In this document: piece after piece, positions 25,102-37,970 of the stretch
Layout: each line of letters starts with the position of its first letter
How positions within the stretch are numbered: the first letter of the stretch is position 1
NCBI GenBank assembly: GCA_900239685.1
Contig: OENT01000001.1
Span: 496,001 to 560,000 of the forward strand
Source of the DNA: Rotaria macrura
Taxonomy: Eukaryota > Rotifera > Eurotatoria > Philodinida > Philodinidae
Length of the DNA: 64,000 nucleotides
Direction of reading: 5' to 3'
Position numbers and translations under genes: made by a program
Notes under the pieces: model-generated
What the model was told of the DNA's origin: nothing
Seen by the model: only the letters and a program-made list of their open reading frames with translations
Databases searched by the model: none

Positions 25102-28100
25102 TTATTGTTGGCTTTTTATTAATACTCCAGGTGCACGTTCAATACGAATACTAGTGAAGCCTTTTGATTTTTCATCAGCATTGCGTGGCTGTCGAACAAC
25201 GATTAATTTTTGACGTCTATTCTCATCAAAATTAATTGATTTCAGTTTTGTAATTAATCGATCGGGTCTTTGAAGATTACTGCAACAAGAAATAAGCATA
25301 CAAATATATACATATATAAAGTTAGAATAAATAGTCATCATCAATAGCTTTTGATAGATTAACACTATAGGATAAAGTCTTCGAATTAACAATGATATAT
25401 TCTGATGATAACTGAAAACTTTTCTCAAATTCATTGCGTTTAGTTAGAGATTCGCATTATACTATTACGCTGATAAGTATTCGAACTACAGTAGATATAC
25501 TATCGTCTACAAATGTCCATCACTGGCTTTTGATTAAAGTGCGTGATAAGTCGAATACTATTATCTGATTTTTAGCAAAAGTAATTACCAACTTGAATAA
25601 TTGATAGAACTCTCTGGCATTCGTCGGCTGGTTCGACTCGACAGCAGTATTAGTTAAAAGTAACCATACAGTAAATCTATTTTAATCTATCGTTATATAA
25701 TAGAAAGAGATAAACAATTGAAGCAAATTCTTTCTTCTTTATCTGATAACCACACGATTTGTATGATTAATTATGTACTTTTTAGTCTTAATCTCACAGC
25801 TAATACTTGCTCTAGAATTGATGAGGGATGAGTATAAGCTCTTTCGTTGAACAAAGGCAACAACTGGTGGCCTGCGACTTTCAAACGATTCAAGGCAGAG
25901 AAAATGAGACATCTTTTCGTCTGTCATTATATAAGATAAAGTCATCTTACAAATTATTCTATTCGTGATGTATTCGGAAAAAAACATTCATGAAAAAGAT
26001 GCACGATTTCGATTTAATCGTAATTTTCATATGTGCCATAGGTAGAACGACGTAAGGTCTATAAATGAGAACATCGTTTAGTTGCTTATCGCCTCTAATT
26101 TTGAAAATAAGAAAACAAAGTCATGTATGCGTTCGATTAAATTTTTGAATATTTCACAAATAGGATAGATATTTAACTCATTGTCTTCTGAAGTATAAGA
26201 AAGCAAGGATTTCTTAAGTTTTCTTCTTTCGATTATTGAATTCTGTTGGCCATCAGCTGTTGTGTAATGCAATTTACAAGCATCTCTCTTTTATTCTCTC
26301 TTGGACATTTGGTAGAGTGAGATGGTTCGTAGATTATTGAAGAACAAAAAACATGTATCAATAGAAATATGCCGTAGATTTCTAGGAAAAGTGTAGACTA
26401 TTGTTATTCGCACAAAGGAAGTAGACAGTGTCATACTTTGTACTTCTAGTTGTCTTATAACATACCGATCTCGTATTTATTTATCGACGAAAATATCTAC
26501 GATCATTTAATGATATGTAGAAAAATTAGTTTCTGTGACTAAGCTACTCTATTTACATAAATAAGACAGAAAATATATTCAGACAAACAGATCTTCTTGA
26601 CGTTGGTTTTTCTTTTAAAGCAAGTTTGATAAAATCTTCTCACGTAATAGCTACGTCAATCAGTTGGACAATACTATTCGTTGTCATCTTTATCTCATGA
26701 TTCAATAACTTTTGCAAATATTTTCCCAGAACTACAGCTTTATTAGATAAGTAAAAAGACAAACTACACTAATAATAGAAGGGATAAATTTAGAATGAGC
26801 CAATTTTTCTATGATTCTAATCTTGAAGCAATTACAAGGCAAAGAATCAATTAGGAGAAAAATATGGTTCCAGCTTGGATTTGACCTAAAGGAAGGGACA
26901 CAATCGTACAATATTTCCTATAGTGGGTATAATAGCATTCTACCTTGAATCTGAAGTTATACTTGTTTCTCAGTAAATGTATAAATCAAACTCAAGCGAT
27001 GACCTTTCCTAATATTTGAACATGAGAATATGTTCATGTCAATCCAGATATTTTTTTCATCAAACTCAGTCCAAATCTGAACTTGTATGCCCTTGATTTT
27101 AGAGCATTCCGAATGCTACTATCGTTTAGCTTCTGATTCGAGCTACTATAAAAATATCAATCACGACTAAATGTTTTCCATAAATCTTCATGGATACGTC
27201 GAATATTATTCAACATGAATGAAATTCTTGTTTCTTACTTCTACCTTAAGTTCTAAGACGAATTGAAATAAGGATTTAAGTAGAAAATTTAATTTCTAAC
27301 CAAAATATTTACTACTAAAAACGACTGCCAATTCCTATTTAGCCACATTGTGGAAAGTATCAAAACTTCACATATTGAGTTTTCAAAAGGTAGTCAATCC
27401 ATATCTATTTCGTCACGGAAGTAATTCATTCGACTGGCACCCATTGTTCAAATTCATACTGTAGAAGAAAAATCTGACAACATTGATGGCATTAAGTCCT
27501 CCTTCTCAAGTTACAGTCATTTTATTGATCTGTCAGTCTATCACAGAGTATTATAGAAAAAAATTGTCGTCCATGAGTAGCCATCTGAAAATTTTCTCTA
27601 GCCATCGATTTCATGAATGTTATCTCATCTTCTAGCAGTTTCATCTCGTTTTCTTTGCAGATAATTTACTGCCAAAAAGCACTTGACTGTCATAAGTATT
27701 TCAACTCTAGTTGAATTTTTGCATATTCCATATGTTTAAAAAAGTTAATCGGTTCGAGGCGAATACTTCAGCATATAATAAGTATCATGAGTTCGATTAT
27801 TGAAGGAAACTTCAAATGAAATTTTGTTACACGATTCCCTATGATAGACCAAGCATTTAGTAAATTGTCTAAAACTAGAGAACAAGAGCCTGGTGATACG
27901 TATCAATGTACCAGTTTTATTCAAATTAGGAATCTGAAGTGTAAGTGAAATATGAGCCGGGACGACAGTAATCGGTTAGATGAGTTTCCTTGTTGAACAG
28001 AATAATAATTCAGAACATCCTCCGTAAAATGAAATTTGTCTCAATTATGTAATTACTAATATTTTTGATTGAAATTTATTAACATTAAAAAAAGTATAAC

Positions 28101-31100
28101 AGTGCGATCTTTCATGAAAGATCGAAATTGACCGACTCCTTGTATTGTCTTAGGTTAACTTATGTAATTTTAGACAATATTGAACGGAATTATAATAAAA
28201 GACTCATACATCTCACATACTTTGATTTTAGATGTTCAATGAAGTAATTCTCTCAAAACTAGCGATGCTCGTTTTCATCGCGAGACGCTACTCAGATGTG
28301 TATGAGAAATCTTCTTGACTTTTACGATAATAAGAAAAATATAAACTAAATTGAATCATTTTCTGCATTCATACAGTTTACTATTGTGAATGAATTTACG
28401 TACTTAATTCGACGTAATTTACTTGCACATGGTTTGCCACTTTTTAAATTATATTGAGCATAAAATTCCACTTCATCACCGGGCCGTAATTCAAAACCAC
28501 CATCAATTTCAGAATTATGAAAAAATATTTTTTTATTTTCTTCGCATGTAAAATCAATAAAACCAAACTAAAAAGAATTCCAAAAAAAATAGATTGTTCC
28601 ATAAATATTGATCAAGTTTATATATTAGCTTATATTTATTCAAATAGTTATATATATATATATGTATGTATTTACCTGTCCTTTAACTGTATCAATTTTT
28701 CCTTTACGTACATCATTTTCTAAAACAATATTCACAGCACGTGTTGAATAATCAAGTCCAACGGCAACACAAAATGTAACTGAATCATTCGGTAGTAGAA
28801 TAACTCTTTTAGCTTTAACGCCTGTTATACTATATGTATAGCATTCACAAGGAATACCCTCATCAGTTAATTTTTGAATTCGACCAATTATTTCGCATTC
28901 ATCATTTGTTACCATTCGGACAGGAGATACAACACGACCACGATGAATCGTTGGAAGTACGGACTAATAAGACCAAAACAAAGAAATAATAAAACATTTT
29001 CATTTTCTATGAAAACTTGAAAAGACTAAACTTACATAAAAATTTTGAATCGTTGTTGGTACTTTGAGAATATTTTCAGCTGTTAAACGATTCGAAATTT
29101 TTCTTACACTAAATTCAACTTCATCGCCTAGATCTATTTGTGTAGCATCGCTCGTAAATGAACTTGTTGTAAATGCAATCGGTTCAACGTTATTCGTTGT
29201 ATTATTTTGTTCAATGAATCCTTTTCCTTCACGAATGATTGCGATCCAACCACGCATTCGATGTCGTTCAATTAATGTAACATTCGTTGCTATTTTACTA
29301 CCTGATATCAAAGTAAATTCAACCTTAAACGACAATATTCCAATATGTATACTTGAGGACATTTTCTGATAGTCGTCCTACCTTGTCTCCATAATAGAAT
29401 GTTGATGTATTATTAGTATTAGTCGACTGAAATGGAATCGCCGATTCAATACCATCGCGTGTATATCGTACAATGCCTGTTTCTTGTTGACGGCTTACTG
29501 TATCGTTGCCATGTAATTGTTGTAGTTTATTGTCACCTATTGATTGTATGTCAGTTCCATGATTATTTCGTTCTAAATTGACGAGAATACCTGTCATTTG
29601 AATCATGATATACGCGGGTCTAATTTACTAACCTGATCGTCCATCTTGTGGATCACGTTCAATAATGCCTGTTAGTCGTAATTCTCGTCCATTCATCATT
29701 GACGATAGACTTTCTTTCGATAATAATTTTATTCTAGTAGCATGTGGTAAATCCTAATTAAAGATAAGAATTCATTACACAAAAAACAAAGAATATTCAT
29801 GAAAATCAAACCCCATTGTTTGAACTCAACGCAAACGAGAATTCCAATGGATCACCCTCACTTATGTGAAAATTATCTTTCATTACTTCACTAAATCGAA
29901 ATTGAATTATTTGATCCGACGATAAACATTTAATCTGACCACCTGTTGTATTATCTAATTTCATAACAATGCCCTAAGTAATTTAAGACAAGAAAAATAA
30001 ATCATAGTTTATTTGTTCTATTTTTCTTTCGAAACCAAGAATAACAAACCGTTTCTCGACGTTCTTTTGATTTAAGAAAACTTTGATCAAGTAACGATAT
30101 TTGAGTAGCACGCATCATGCCATCACGTTTATCTTTAGCAATAACAAATTGAACAATATCATTTTCAAGTAATGTATATAGACCACAACGGTCTCGTTCA
30201 CCGAATGGCAATTCTGACATAGTACTATTTAAAAATTAAAATGAAATTATTATACAAAGAAAAACGAAACAACGACAGATAGAAATAAATGATTTACTTG
30301 TCTAATGTATCATAAAGTAAGCGACCAGTTATTGTATCATTTGACTTTTTAACTTTGATTTGTAATGGTTGTAATATTCGACCGATATACGGTGTTTTAT
30401 CTATTTCATCAAATTGTACGGTACCTTTGGGTAATATAATAATGTTAATTGCTACTTCTTTATTCTAAAATAATAATAAATAAATGTTATGTTTTCAACA
30501 GCAAACATAAGCAAGTCTAAATTGAATTTAGATAAAATAATATCCGTCTGAAATTAGTATACTATTCATATACAGATAAATATCTTTCAAGATTTATGTA
30601 ACATATTTCAAATCTTCGATTGATTAATTTTTATTTGAATTTCAATCGATCATTCGCATCACATTTAACAAATTATCATTATCTATAGTGAACAATAAGT
30701 GATCTCTGTCCTTCACTAAATTAGTTAGTCAAATATTGTCATACCTTACGATGTGTAATCCAACTGTTTTTCGTATCTGTATCTATCAACAACAAATTGA
30801 CAAGGTTAGAACTATCCTTATCGATAGCAATGTACACAATAGATACTGAGTTGGAGATCCTATCAAGAAACTTTTCTTATATCTAATATTTGACGTACTT
30901 GCATAGAAAATCGAGTATGAAGTTTGAATGTTGTTGTAGCATTCAAACTACAGAAACGTCTCATAGGTTTTTTTTTGGCATAAACATCGCTGAAGATCTT
31001 CTTACTAGGCAATCCTTTATTATTGATCCTATCAAATAATTCATTCATAACATGTAAATCGATTTTCTATCAATCATGTAAAATAAATTTCACACAAAGA

Positions 31101-32366
31101 CCGTTGAAAAAAGAACGATTCATCATAAGTACGACTTTTCAACCAAAAAGAAATCATGAGTCATAGCAAATATTTATTATTATTTCACTTTCAAATCTCT
31201 AGGTATTACTTCTATTCTATAAATATGTAAGTAGAACATCATTCTAATATAAAAACAAACCTTGATTTTTCATCGAACAGTAAAAAACTGTTTCATTTCA
31301 AAAATATCACATTTCTTTCATTTGTCTTTTCAACTTACATGTCTATCTTGAATATCAAATTCAACTTCTACACCTGGTTGAATTATATTTGTTGCTACAT
31401 TGTGTCCAAATTCTGTTATGTGAAAAAATATTTCTTTCAATGCATCTTCACGTTCAATAAAACCAAAACTATCCTTCATGGTTGATATAACACCACGATA
31501 ACGTTTGATAATAGGCATGGGAGAGTTGAGTTTTGGAATTAAGGCAATATTTCTTGCAAAAAATTGATTCGTACGACGATCTTGACCAACGTTAAATGTA
31601 ACCTTAATTAATCAAACAATTATATATATATATTTCGATCGTAGGAAAAGTTTCTTGACTAACTTTATCCCCAACTGTAACGGAAATCGTTGGATCTTGA
31701 AGATCTGTTAAACCATAAGGTAGAAAATAAGTTTCACCCTTCTTCACATATGTAACTTTACCATCGGGCACGAAAGTCAATTGATCAAACTAAACATTTT
31801 AAACTTTTAGAAAAAAAACTAACACATTCAACATGCTAATAACCCCGTTGTTCTGTATTTGCTGTCGAGCAAGTACTGCAATTGTGCCTTCAACACGATT
31901 TTCACCGATGATTTCAGAACTGACAGGTATAATGTTAACAGCAACTGGTTTTTGTTTTCGTTTATCAATCGTTGTTTCGAATTCGACAACATCTACATAA
32001 GAAAAAAGTTCTTGCTGACTAGGCTCCATGAAAATAATTTTTAGTCTTTTTCTGTTACCTCCTATTTTAGCTTGTTGTATATCACTTTTATATTCACTGA
32101 AGTGAAAAAAATAACGACCATCACGATGACAACAATAAACAAAACCGTAAGTTGAACAAAGTTTTTCAATTATACCCAATTCACGTAGAGATTTAGATGA
32201 AACACTTTCCTCGGCATTATCAAGAGTTTTCATTGATTTTGACGAAAATTGACTATAATCTAAGGCAATAATAGCTGATGAAATCTAATCTCATGTGCTT
32301 AATGGGATATTTTTCTCATTACTTACTAGGAGGCTGATTGTAAGGTTCGCTTGGTAGAGATGTCAT
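25102..32366 (-). CDS. CSDE1: Cold shock domain-containing protein E1 (UNR)
   Basis: UNR/CSDE1 is a cytoplasmic RNA-binding protein that controls mRNA translation and stability. Thirteen exons: 32327-32366, 31844-32274, 31664-31789, 31339-31602, 30298-30464, 30050-30224, 29812-29973, 29633-29753, 29382-29590, 29036-29323, 28676-28963, 28404-28567 and 25102-25279. They give 870 residues (human has 798). Repeated cold-shock domains are visible through GFVYC...YFFHFSEY, DSFGFIERED...IFFHITEF, GWIAIIREGKGFIEQ and GFIDFTCEENKKIFFHNSEI. Each ends in a GDEVEF-like strand. The UNR C-terminus is clear: RPDRLITKLKSINFDE and VVRQPRNADEKSKGF. The 40-nt first exon encodes MTSLPSEPYNQPP. Codons sum exactly. 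The last intron (25280-28403) is 3.1 kb. Confidence 0.93.
25280..28403 (-). other. CSDE1: 3.1 kb final intron of CSDE1
   Basis: The donor is AA|GTACGT at 28403 and the acceptor TTGCAG at 25280. The other CSDE1 introns are mostly 40-75 nt. Small open frames inside (25739-25987, 26078-26272) look like chance. I see no nested gene or transposon ends. Confidence 0.75.
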
Positions 32367-34732
32367 GAAATATGATTGAATTTGTACAAGTAAATGATGA
32401 AAGACAAAATATAAATCAAGAGAAGACGACGGCAATAACACAAATTTAAATGAAAACAGAAAGAAAAGGAACTTGATGAATGTGACACGATAATAAACAA
32501 CGATTATACAAAATCTAAGATTAAATGAATATATTTAAATATATAAATAGATATTTCGTTTCAATAGAAGATTCCAGTAATCTCGACTTTCATATGACAT
32601 TGACAATAAACACAAATATTTATATAGCAGAGGTCGCAAATTTGAAAAAGAGTACTGATAAACAACTCATAAGATACATAGATTTTTAAATTCATCGATG
32701 TAAAGAAACAAAGCTTAGCTTAAATGACATCATTAGATTGTGTCTACGAGAATAACACAATGAAAAGAAAAGGAATGGATTAGAGAACAGTTAACAAAAA
32801 AAAGGGCATCAGCTGTTACTCATCTCAAGGAAAATTCATTGGCTATACATATTGGACGAATCAGATCATTTTTTTTTCTTTTACTGCTTAATGACAATTC
32901 TTCAGAAATCCATCCACTAATAATAGCAATAATAAGATTGTCTTGCAACTGATCCTTGTATTCATGAACTTAAAATAAATAATAACTTATATTCAACAGT
33001 CGCCTGTATCTAGAGACGTGTATCTGTCCTTGAATAATCTCAATAGTTTTCTTTCCTATCGATATAGCTTATGGTTTTCTATTTGTTACATTGTTTGTGG
33101 CAGAATTTTTAGCAAATACTCTGACTAAGTGTAATATCAGCACTTCAATAAGAGTCCCTTTTCGTTCTCGCAATTAAACAGAATTCATATGAGACAGAAA
33201 CATAGCTTGAATAATTTTATACGTTTACATATGAATTCATACCACACTTCCTCAAAGTATCTGATTAAACAAACTTTTTTGAAAATCTCAAACATATTTA
33301 ATTTTTGCGACAGCCTACTGATGTTTACTGTAACGTCGTACTGATATGAATTTTTGCTTACTTCCTATCTCTTTCTTCCGAAAAACTCTTCATTAAAATG
33401 AATTCAACTGGTTTACTTTTAAAATATAGAATTTCTCTAGCTTGCAACATGTTTCTAGTACTATTATCATTAATTTTTTAACAACACAAAACATTCAAAG
33501 TATCATGCATAAATCATGACATGTTCATTCAATTATCGAATAATGTTACACATTTTACAGTCGAAAGAGAAAGAAAACGTAATTATACACCCATAAAACG
33601 ACTCATCTTATAAATATACTTATCAATTGATCCAAAGAACGTATTGAATGGCGATATGATCATTTTGCTAGTTTTCTACGGCAACGAAATCGAAAAATGT
33701 TATATTCTTTCTTTTTTGTTTTCAATTAAATGCAACATTCATAACCATGTCTAGAAGAACTAAAACTGTTTTATCTTATTGAGAACAAATAAGATGTTTG
33801 TTTGTTTTCCGACATATCGAATCAAATTAACGAATAAAAGCAATTTAAACATCAAAGCACACGATATTTTTCTAACACGTTTAACGTTTGTAAATGAATT
33901 TTCTTTATTCGTAATTGTTCATTTATCTATATATTATAGAGAGTCTCATAATGTCAAAAAGAAATACTCCGCATACAATACGATATAGGAAAAAAAGAAG
34001 GTAAACTACTATTGGATTCTAGACTAGAGAAACCAAGCACCATTCATCATAGATGTCAACAATGTAAATTCATTTGTTAATCTTTGACATTTATAAAAAA
34101 AACCAGTTATGACAATTACTCGAAAAGATTGTTTGTACGTGTTTTCAGTAAAAATAGAATGTTTGTTTATAGGATCTCGAATTTAGATTCATACGATACC
34201 GTAAACAAATCTTATTCATTATTGGTGAACAGACACATCAATACGTTATAGTCTTTGATGAGAATAGCTAAGAAAAATTCAATGCTTTACTGGAATCATT
34301 TCAATAATGACATCGAATCCGTCGTGCATCATTCGATATCGATGTTACCTGATCATCTTTTTTTCTCACCTATATCTGCCTATTATCTGTCGATGAACAT
34401 GACAATACTAATTTTCTCCTTATCAGTTTAAGCTGTTGTATTATGCATAATCAGTTACGGTCGAGAATGGAATATTAACGTACCCAAAAGATATATATAT
34501 ACGTTCATATATGCGTTGTTGACAACATGCAGCATTGATAAACACGTAAGTCTAACAATTTAACGGATTATAATCAATGAGCAACATCGAATAAATAAAT
34601 TACTCGCTCGTCTTTCTTTTCGATCGACAGCGTACCAGGTGGATGTATATTATCATTCACACACATACATACATATATATATACGTAAATTTCGTCTATC
34701 GCATTTTTTCATTAACCTATTTAGATTCAACG
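32367..34732. other. Spacer between CSDE1 and orphan membrane protein
   Basis: AT-rich and without a supported gene. It must contain the CSDE1 promoter. Just before 34733 there is a good 3' splice site (ACCTATTTAG), so an upstream non-coding exon or a trans-splice site may lie here. Confidence 0.5.
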
Positions 34733-35224
34733 ATGTTTCATCTTCCACCACCACCACCAAGTTTTACTCTGCCACCACCGCCGATGTTTCCAACAGATAT
34801 TATTGATAGACAAATTCTATTCCGTTTAACATGTTCGTCCATTCGACAACATCAACAACGTCAGCAAATGACTAATGCTCGTTTGATACTACTCAGCTGT
34901 GTTATTTTTTTCATTATTACTCTCGTATCTACTCTCTTATTAATGATGATACAATATTATCGTCGACGAAGATCTTTATTTCATAATAATGAATTAACTT
35001 CAAACAGAAAAACTAATGATATGTCAACGAATATTAGTCGTTCATATGAAACCATATCAAGTCAACATACAACAGGTGCTTATATAGAATCTGTCGATAC
35101 GTCAGCAACAACGTTTTCAACTGATCCAAGCAATATCATTTGTCATTATTGCTATGAAGAACTTGATTATTCAATTATATCTCCAACGCCCTACTATCAT
35201 ACACTTGACACTCTTCCTTCATAG
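34733..35224 (+). CDS. Orphan single-pass membrane protein with proline-rich N-terminus
   Basis: A 163-residue open frame from ATG 34733; an upstream in-frame extension rich in TA-encoded residues is probably not translated. Residues 2-20 are proline-rich (LPPPPPSFTLPPPP). A hydrophobic helix (LILLSCVIFFIITLVSTLL) is followed by basic YYRRRRS, which would put the C-terminus in the cytosol. The tail is Ser/Thr/Tyr-rich and ends with CHYCYEEL, a lone CxxC. Codon use and composition differ from the flanking spacer, which supports a real gene. I recognise no family. An acceptor-like AG lies 9 nt before the ATG. Confidence 0.6.
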   Translation: MFHLPPPPPSFTLPPPPMFPTDIIDRQILFRLTCSSIRQHQQRQQMTNARLILLSCVIFFIITLVSTLLLMMIQYYRRRRSLFHNNELTSNRKTNDMSTNISRSYETISSQHTTGAYIESVDTSATTFSTDPSNIICHYCYEELDYSIISPTPYYHTLDTLPS

Positions 35225-37970
35225 CATTTATGTATATATTTCGTATTTTTTTTAACAGTAACCATATTTCTTTTCGCTTTTCTATTTAATAAAAATAAAA
35301 TCCTTATGTCAATAATCGTTGAAAAAAGTCATTGTGTATGAGAAAATATGAAATATTCGGTAAAGCGAAAACCATATTAGATAATTTTATACTTTTACAA
35401 GTAATCTTTAGGATAATTGTTTATTGGTAAAATTAGTTTTTTGAAAAAGAAAAACTCAACAGATATTTATTTCGATTTAATCTCATTAGAATTCATTTTA
35501 TATTGAAGTTTAATCTAATATAAATCAATTAAGCAGGAAAGTGTGTTGATATAAATTGACTTATGCGAGCATAAACTCAATTTTGGACATCATACAAAAA
35601 CAAATTAGTAATCTTGATCGAATAATTAATAGGTATCATAAGTACGCGAGAGAATCCTTTTTAATACATTAGCATATCATTGAGGGCGTCATATATATAG
35701 TGTCTGTAGATTTCTCTACAGTCGTCAAGCGAAAAAATGGAAATTTCTAATATGTGCAACGTAATCACTTTTTTCTAATACAACAACGTTCTGTTTACAT
35801 GCATTAACGAAGATTTTCCAAGATAATAGGATTTTTGTATTGATGTTGTTAATTATTAATATTTTTAGTTAGTTTTCTAATGAACGAATAGTCAAAATGA
35901 TATATTTTCCAGTGAGAGAAAATTCAATAAGCGACAGATCAAAATTTATGATTTGTTTTCATCTTCCAATGAAGATCGATTGTCATTATTGATGAATATT
36001 ACAGTAATATTAATGGAGGCGAACTATAATGAGTGATTTTGTCAAGGGAAATGTATGTGCTTGATACAAAGGTTTGTGTTAACGTTTTGCTCCTGTCATT
36101 AAAATTAATTCTGCCTTACTCCAGATGAATAATCAAGTTTGACAATAAGCTTTCAAAAGTAGTTTCTCTCATGTGAATGCCGAGGAAATATATTATTAAG
36201 AGAAACATTACTGTAGTTTTTTCTTCAACGTAAGTAATGTTTTTTATTTCCTTATAATTATGCCAATGGATGATTTTAATGCAGTAATAATCATGATTGA
36301 TACACAGATCTCATAGTATTTCACATATAGTTGTTAGATTATATCGAAGTACTAGTGTCAAGATTTATATTTTTATTTGTTTATAGCCATCCGTTGTTTA
36401 TCTCACTGGAAAGGTCTAAACATTCTACGATAATCATTCATACAGATATGATATTGAGTTAAATTCATCGATGATTATTTTAAAATTGATGTGATTTCTA
36501 TAAAGAAAAAAACAGTAATTCTATTGTATAGTTTACTCATTGATGTGAAATAAAATTGTGATCATATATCTATAGCAAACATATCATTTTTATCAGATGA
36601 TCGATAGATAGTTCGGCAGACATATACATTTAAAAACTAGTAAACATTATGTATTGATTCAACGAAAAATATAATTTCATCGGAATTTCGCTACTATTTC
36701 ATGATTTCAAAACGGATTTTATAATGATCACTGCTACATGTTTATCTGTACAATTAATTTTTGATGCGTAGTGTTTCAATGTTTTTTTTCTGATGATAAA
36801 TCTTCCTTCAAACCAAAGATCACAGGCAAATATATCAAAAAGGAATCCTTCGAGGACAAAGCTAAATAAAAATTTCTACAAACGTTTGGCAATACCACTT
36901 ATTATTTTGTGTCGACTAATTTAGAAATATCGTGCTAGGATTGATTACTTTAAATATAGATATCCTAGTGTTTTCTGTATCTATCAACTGATTTGGAAGC
37001 TTCATTCATAAACAAATATTTTTTTCGTTTGGACCAGCTCTAGTGTCACGTTAACTTATTTATCATATTTATGCTTGACATTATCCATATTGTTTCTTAT
37101 GTTCTTTTTCTTATCAAAGGCAAAGTCCTAGTATAAGTTATTGTCGAACAAAGTCTCAGCTATTATCAGACCTTGAGATGTCTACATTTTGATTACATCT
37201 AAGATTCGTAAAATACTTATTGCGTTCATCGCCATCGGCAAGAAAGCAATAACTAACAATGAACTAATTTTCATTGATCTAAATAATGAATTCATTTATA
37301 GTATGCTATATAATAGTTGAGTTTTTATTCTTGTTGTAATGGAGTACCAGAAACATAAAAAATAATCATCATACGAATAATTTAATTATCCATTTATTCT
37401 GTAATTTTAGCACTTACATACGTACTTCATTTTCATGTGATTTGTTGCCATTAGACGGAAAAAATCATCTTGATACGGGAGCGGAGTAATTGATAAAATT
37501 AAATATCATATCTTTCGTTCTATTCATTACAAAATTTTATTTCTCTTTTCTTTCATAAATAAATGTGACAAAATTACTGACGTTTCAACATACATAGAAA
37601 AAAACAAGAAGAAAAAACATATTTCGTCCGTCCCTAGTACAGTCGTCTTAGATTCTTTTTTTTTAAATATGATTATCATTCGTAATATTACATATTCAAC
37701 TGGTATGAAAACGGGAGAAAAGAGAACGAGGTATTGATATTAAACACATGCACTGACGTACTGTTCATTTCCAAATAAAAATAAGAATTCTCAAACAAGA
37801 AAACGGATATTTATGCGTATTGATAATTGACGAAGATACTATCTAGCTTGGCAGCAACTCGTCATCATAGAAAAACAATAAGGATAAGCAACTTTGCCAT
37901 AATAAAAGAGAAGTGTAAAGGGCTTCACACAGTGCAAGAAAAGAAAAGACAAAGAGAAGATTTCTTTTTT
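35225..37970. other. Spacer, no recognisable gene
   Basis: 2.7 kb of AT-rich DNA between convergently arranged genes, with an AATAAAA polyadenylation-like signal soon after 35224 (near 35288). Nothing else was recognised. Confidence 0.5.

Noticed and set aside
29064..29369. Plus-strand frame opposite CSDE1
   Set aside because: It is the reverse-strand shadow of a clear cold-shock exon.
30863..31048. 61-codon minus-strand frame inside a CSDE1 intron
   Set aside because: Not needed: exons 31339-31602 and 30298-30464 join in phase and match UNR proteins directly. It could at most be an alternative exon.
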